Below are positions 59,203 through 64,000 of a stretch of DNA of 64,000 nt, piece after piece. A program made the position numbers and the translations under genes. Positions within the stretch are counted from its first letter, which is position 1. Each line of letters begins with the position of its first letter. The notes beneath the pieces were generated by a model. The model was not told the DNA's origin. It saw only the letters and a program-made list of their open reading frames with translations, and searched no databases. The stretch comes from Linnemannia elongata (taxonomy: Eukaryota > Mortierellomycota > Mortierellomycetes > Mortierellales > Mortierellaceae): assembly GCA_036320915.1 (NCBI GenBank), contig JAXBDG010000005.1, forward strand, positions 1,240,001 through 1,304,000, in the 5' to 3' direction.

Positions 59203-60338
59203 AGACTAGTGCGCCTGGAGAATGATGCGGGAAGTGAAAAATGTCTTGGTTTCTGCTTCAAACGCAAAGCACGCGAAGAAACAGAAGAAAATGGAAGGCC
59301 AGGAACAAAAAACGGAACAAAACATAAGGAACAAGGAACAAGGAACAAAGAAAATAGAATGTGCAGTGACGATGCAGAAGAACGACGAACGAGAAGTGAG
59401 AGAACAGAGCAAATAAACTGCTTTGCAGAAAAAAAAAAAAAGGGGGTTTCGATTGTTGCAAGACAAGCAAATAGCAGGAGATCGACTGGACCTAAAGGAT
59501 GTGAAGATTTAGTGTTGACTAGAAGTTTGGTAGGAACCCTCGCTCTCTGACAATCACTCAGGAACAAAACAATGAGGGCATCGCTAGACTGGAGTCATCT
59601 TGTTCATCGTAGACTTGTCCTTTTCGCCGGAAAAACAAAAGACTGTTGAGTTGAGTAATCAAGCCAAATCCAACCTCGACAATTAATGCAAGACACACCC
59701 ATCGAAATCAATCGCCTACTCCGTTTCGTTCTTGCTGCGTGTGTACCCTTCGACACACGCGTTCTCGAGTTGCCTTGGTCAGTTTGGCTGCTTGTTGTTA
59801 TTGCACGGTCGTCCGGACACGATCGATCGTCATTGAACAAAGAGGCTTAGCACGCCCTTACCCGGGCCATCACCATCACTCAATGGCAAGTGATGGTCTC
59901 GTACAACCGACGCTAGGACAAACACGCGTCGATCTATGCTTGTCGATTGTGTTGAATTATTTTCTTAATGGACGAGTCCATACGCTCGTTTACTAAGGGG
60001 ACTCTATTTCTACCCCCCCCCCCCCCCTCTCCACGCCAAACGTAATAAGTGAGTTCTCCCCCCAAATAAAAAGGCAACAAAAAGCTGATCGAGAAAAGAG
60101 AAAAAAGGCAAAAGAGCATGCAGTGTCCACTCTTACACAATTAATAGGCTGCAAGGGGTGGCGCCAATGGCGAGGGTGGGCCACGTGCCAGACCGGTGAA
60201 TTGAGGTCACATAAGACTCATTCAGAATTCATTCTTTCCTGGTTCTCATTTCACTTTCCTCTTTTTCCTCATTCACAACAATAACAGCAATAGCAACAAC
60301 GGCAACAACGACAACAAAGGAAGCACACGGCTAAGCAT

Positions 60339-61220
60339 ATGGGATCCGCATTGAGCATTGGCGCGGGTTCTCAGGATCACGAGCACTATCGTTCTGTAAG
60401 TTGGCACTAGCCATTTAGAAACGACATTCTACTGTCTCGAATTGTTCATATAATCTCACTCCAAGGCTGGTTTTCTGCTTGTAGGAGGCAAGGAAGAATG
60501 CTGTAATGCGGCAAGAATACAGCCAGCAGTCGCAAGCAGCATACAAGTCTGGCAATGGCGCAAAGGCAAAGGGTAACAACGGTGTTCAAGCATTGGTTGT
60601 TTTTTTTGGTATCTTCATCTTCCAAAAATGTATGATGTTGCTTAAGCAGCTCCCTACCTCCTTTTCTTTTTGACTGTAGAACTCTCGTTGAAGGCCAAGG
60701 AGTATGGACGAGAGATGGATCGCTGTAATAACATGGCAAGAGACATGGTCTTCAAATGTGTGAATGAGCGATTGATAGAGCCCTATGTATGGTTTGTGCT
60801 ATGGTCTGCAGCTCTCCCGCTTGCGTGTGTATTCACCCTTTTTTTTTCTCTTCTCGTTCACGTTCAGTGAACAATACGAATAGACCATCGAATGAACTGG
60901 ATTTGCATGGCCTTAAAGTCCGAGAAGCCTTGGATATTACTCGAGAGCGACTGACCAAGTTTGTCAAGAACAAGGAGCCGAACCTGATAATAATTGTTGG
61001 TCGCGGAAACAACTCCATAAACGGCGTGGCTAAAATCAAGCCTGCAGTGACTGAGCTGGTGAACGAGTTCCACATCAAGGCGACGCCTAACAAGCCTAAC
61101 CAAGGGTGCATTTGGATTGAGCCAGCAGGACCCGAGGGCGTGGACCTTTCCTGGATCGATGGCTTTTTCCGAGGACTTGCCAAGAAGCTGTGGGCCTTCT
61201 TGGGCTTTGACGGTCGTTAG
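60339..61220 (+). CDS. DUF1771-Smr domain protein
   Basis: Four exons, 60339-60395, 60485-60572, 60680-60757 and 60868-61220, give 191 residues. The DUF1771 region (about 20-78: EARKNAVMRQEYSQQS, KELSLKAKEYGREMDRCNN) leads straight into an Smr domain starting NELDLHGLKVREAL. Smr domains bind or cut nucleic acid; eukaryotic ones such as yeast Cue2 cut mRNA on stalled ribosomes. The LDLHG motif is intact (His88). The second motif, usually TGxGxHS, reads VGRGNNS (119-124), with Asn in place of His. The tail WIEPAGPEGVDLSWIDGFFRG is family-like. The third junction (60757/60868) was chosen because it alone gives the expected VFKLNN link and keeps phase. Confidence 0.88.
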
Positions 61221-61482
61221 GTTCACTCGCCACACCCATTTCCATTGGCTGGCGTGACTCGTTTCGTTTCCCTCACAGCTGTTGAGGAGGGAGAAGTGGT
61301 CGAAGATGCTTCTTCACCACTCCTTTCTCCTTTCATTTCTTGGTCACCATCTACTTCAACATCTGTTCACTTCCACTTTCTCTTATTCCCAAGTCTCCAG
61401 CAGACAGGAGATATTTTCTAATAAATTACGACAACGGAAAACCTGTCGCATCCAATATACCCCAACTTACTCATTAGCACCA

Positions 61483-63334
61483 ATGGCGACACACAACCCA
61501 GGACTCGCTCACTCCATCCCTGCCTTCAAGACCGGCGCCAAGAGCTGTACTCGCTGTGGCAAGGACTTTCACCTCTTCCGCTCCAAGAAGAACTGCCACA
61601 ACTGCGGTATAGTCCCCGGGGCTGAATTAGCCTTCATAAACGAATGATGTTTTAGCATCCACTGTGATTGTTTTGCATGGCACTCTTTCTATGGTTTATT
61701 TTTGGACTCTTGGTTTCTAACGACAACTTCATTCTTGCACTCATAGGAGATGTTGTCTGCGAGAGCTGTAGCAATTTTCGGGCCAAACTCCCTCAGTTTG
61801 GATACTCAGCGTAAGTGCAAACGTCAGTAGGGGCTATGACTAATTGCTTTGTCGACTCTTTTTGTTTACTTACAACCAAACGTATCCTTACACACATTGG
61901 ATTTTCTAGTGAAGTCAGATGTTGCTCATACTGCGCCCATTTCTTACAAGGTACAAGTCAATTTCTCTCAGCTTCAGGAGAAACGATGTCATTGAAGGAA
62001 TGATGAACCTAACGGAATTATGGCAAATTGTATTCACTTAATAGTGTACAAGATGGATTATGCTGGACTTTCGAACCTCAACATCAAGACCTTACGAGGA
62101 TACCTCGTTTCATACAACATTCCAACGCAGGGCATGCTTGAGAAGCAAGGTTTGTCGCATCAACCTTTTTGCATTAAAAGGCAACACAGCTGAGATCGTA
62201 CGGAACACTTGGACTCACCTACCCCATTCAATGGCTCCTCTTAGACTTGATCAGGGCTATTCAGAGCTATAAACCCATTCCTGAAGCATCGGAGGTCTAC
62301 TTCCGCCAACATCTGCCCGAAACTCCGGAAAAGTCTTCGTCACTGTTCGATGAGCTGGCGAACCTTGGTCGATCAGAGTCGCCTTCAGGATCTTCGCAGG
62401 GATCATCTTCGAGCGACGGCTGGTCGTGGGATTTGGACAAGTTCTTTTCGAAGCTCTTCAGCTCTGACGACCCGCCTGCTGCTCAAACCCGACCTGCTCG
62501 CTCACAGTCTCAATCACAGCCACAGTCGCAGTCTCGGCCTACACAATCTCAACCACGACAACCCTCATCTCAAGGATCGGCCTACTGGCCGCCAGGTGGC
62601 CCAGGTACAAATGGAAGCTATCGACCTAGCCCTACGCAATACAGACCACCACCTGGGAACCCACCAACATCCCAACAAAGTCGAACCCCAGGCGCGCAGT
62701 CGCAATCATCCCAACCTAGACCACAAGCTGGTTACCAACAGGCACCACGGCAACCGACATCTCGACCACAACCCGCTCCTCCTCAACCTTCTCGGCCTTC
62801 CCAGCCGCCATCGATTACATTGGATCAAGTGATGAATGCAAACACCGATCCATCAACTCTTTCGATCAAGGCGATCAAGACGATACTGGATCAGAGCTGT
62901 GTCACATACGTGGGAGTCGTCGAGAAACGGGATCTTGTCGAACGTCTCCAGAAGCTGATCGACAATACCAAAGCTGAACAGGCTATGGTGCAGGAACAGG
63001 AAACAGAGTCGAAGTCATCAGATACCTCTGCCAAAAAGTCATCATCTGGAAACCTGGCAGACGACGACAACCTCTGCAAAATCTGCTGTGATGCTGCTCT
63101 GAACTGTGTCATGTTGAACTGCAATCATATGTCGACGTGTATGGACTGGTAAGTTGTTTAACTATTTTTTTGTCTTTTTCCCATCGTTTGAACAACTCAG
63201 CTGTCAGTCAATTCCTAATATGCTGTATATATTTTATGCCTTTGTTTAGTGGAAAGCTGATCATGGAAGGTTCAAGAATGTGTCCTATCTGCCGAGAGTA
63301 TGTGGTCAAGCTGCTTCATGTTTTCCGCGCATAG
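61483..63334 (+). CDS. FYVE-like zinc finger and C-terminal RING E3 ubiquitin ligase
   Basis: Six exons, 61483-61606, 61747-61810, 61910-61950, 62045-62149, 62245-63148 and 63250-63334, give 440 residues. An N-terminal FYVE-like finger uses eight Cys (22, 25, 38, 41, 46, 49, 67 or 68, 71). A SAP-like segment follows (LSNLNIKTLRGYLVSYNIP), then a long Ser/Gln/Pro-rich linker, a second SAP-like segment (LSIKAIKTILDQSCVTYVG to LVERLQKLI), and a C3HC4 RING at the very end (C389-x2-C392, CNH, CMDCG, CPICR). This FYVE-SAP-SAP-RING order matches animal Rififylin/RNF34 (CARP) ligases, which ubiquitinate signalling proteins at membranes. The FYVE WxxD and RRHHCR signatures are absent, so PI3P binding is doubtful. 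Confidence 0.88.
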
Positions 63335-63350
63335 GGACCTGTTTAAATTG

Positions 63351-63356
63351 AATAAA
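63351..63356 (+). terminator. Poly(A) signal AATAAA of the FYVE-RING gene
   Basis: AATAAA 17 nt after the stop, and only ~120 nt before the next start codon, so the two genes are packed very tightly. Confidence 0.45.
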
Positions 63357-63476
63357 AACGTTTCATGCGGGAAGAATGTGCACGTGACGTCACTCAGGAC
63401 TCATTTTAAAAAGTGAGGCAGCTTTTTTGTTCTTCTCTTCTTTTGACCCTTTACACCATCAACACACTACCCAACC

Positions 63477-64000
<524 letters not shown>

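Larger units (their letters stand above)
58542..60338. other. Divergent intergenic region
   Basis: 1.8 kb between the double-barrel protein (-) and the Smr protein (+). Contains a 41-nt A run and a 14-nt C run (60014-60027). Open frames are low-complexity or unrecognisable. Confidence 0.5.

Overview
The window looks like nuclear DNA of an early-diverging filamentous fungus, most probably Mortierellomycota (Mortierella-like). This is inference: genes carry one to seven GT-AG introns of roughly 80-740 nt, regulatory proteins are packed with Gln/His/Pro/Ser runs, ATGs on the + strand are often preceded by long C/T-rich stretches, and the gene set (SreA-type GATA factor, WOPR regulator, fungal-type threonine synthase, INO1) is fungal. 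No rRNA, tRNA, CRISPR, prophage or intact transposon was found. All exon joins were made by hand from splice sites, reading phase and family conservation.

Layout. 1-713: 3' end of an RS-domain protein. 2273-6218 (+): GATA factor with two zinc fingers and the Cys-rich linker of iron/siderophore regulators. 6301-9415 (-): a class II HMG-CoA reductase, tail to tail with it. 11465-12379 (+): a doubtful Gln-rich small gene. 13475-17242 (+): a RhoGEF (DH-PH). 20002-20925 (+): a secreted, probably GPI-anchored Cys-rich protein. 22032-23108 (+): a Tyr-Pro-Pro repeat protein. 24038-25651 (-): eIF3g. 26216-28235 (-): inositol-3-phosphate synthase. 31307-32403 (+): Tag-type 3-methyladenine glycosylase with a nuclear signal. 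34175-36126 (-): WOPR (Gti1/Pac2) regulator, with a 6.3-kb gene-poor stretch upstream. 42407-44080 (+): Vps74/GOLPH3. 44605-48026 (+): a 1108-residue coiled-coil protein. 49601-54175 (+): a large TBC RabGAP. 54526-56423 (-) and 56668-57227 (+): threonine synthase and LSm6 sharing a 244-bp promoter. 57708-58541 (-): a secreted protein with two double-psi barrels. 60339-61220 (+): DUF1771-Smr protein. 61483-63334 (+): FYVE-like/RING ubiquitin ligase. 63477-64000 (+): start of an RBBP4/Msi1 WD40 histone chaperone, cut by the window end.

The genes do not form one pathway or a biosynthetic cluster. Three trafficking or signalling genes lie near each other (VPS74, coiled-coil protein, TBC RabGAP). 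Two regulators of cell state or metal balance (SreA-type GATA, WOPR) have long upstream regions. The items most worth a second look are the class II HMG-CoA reductase and its ~220-residue insertion, the Tag glycosylase with an NLS, the FYVE-RING ligase, the two GC-AG introns, and the long WOPR upstream region.
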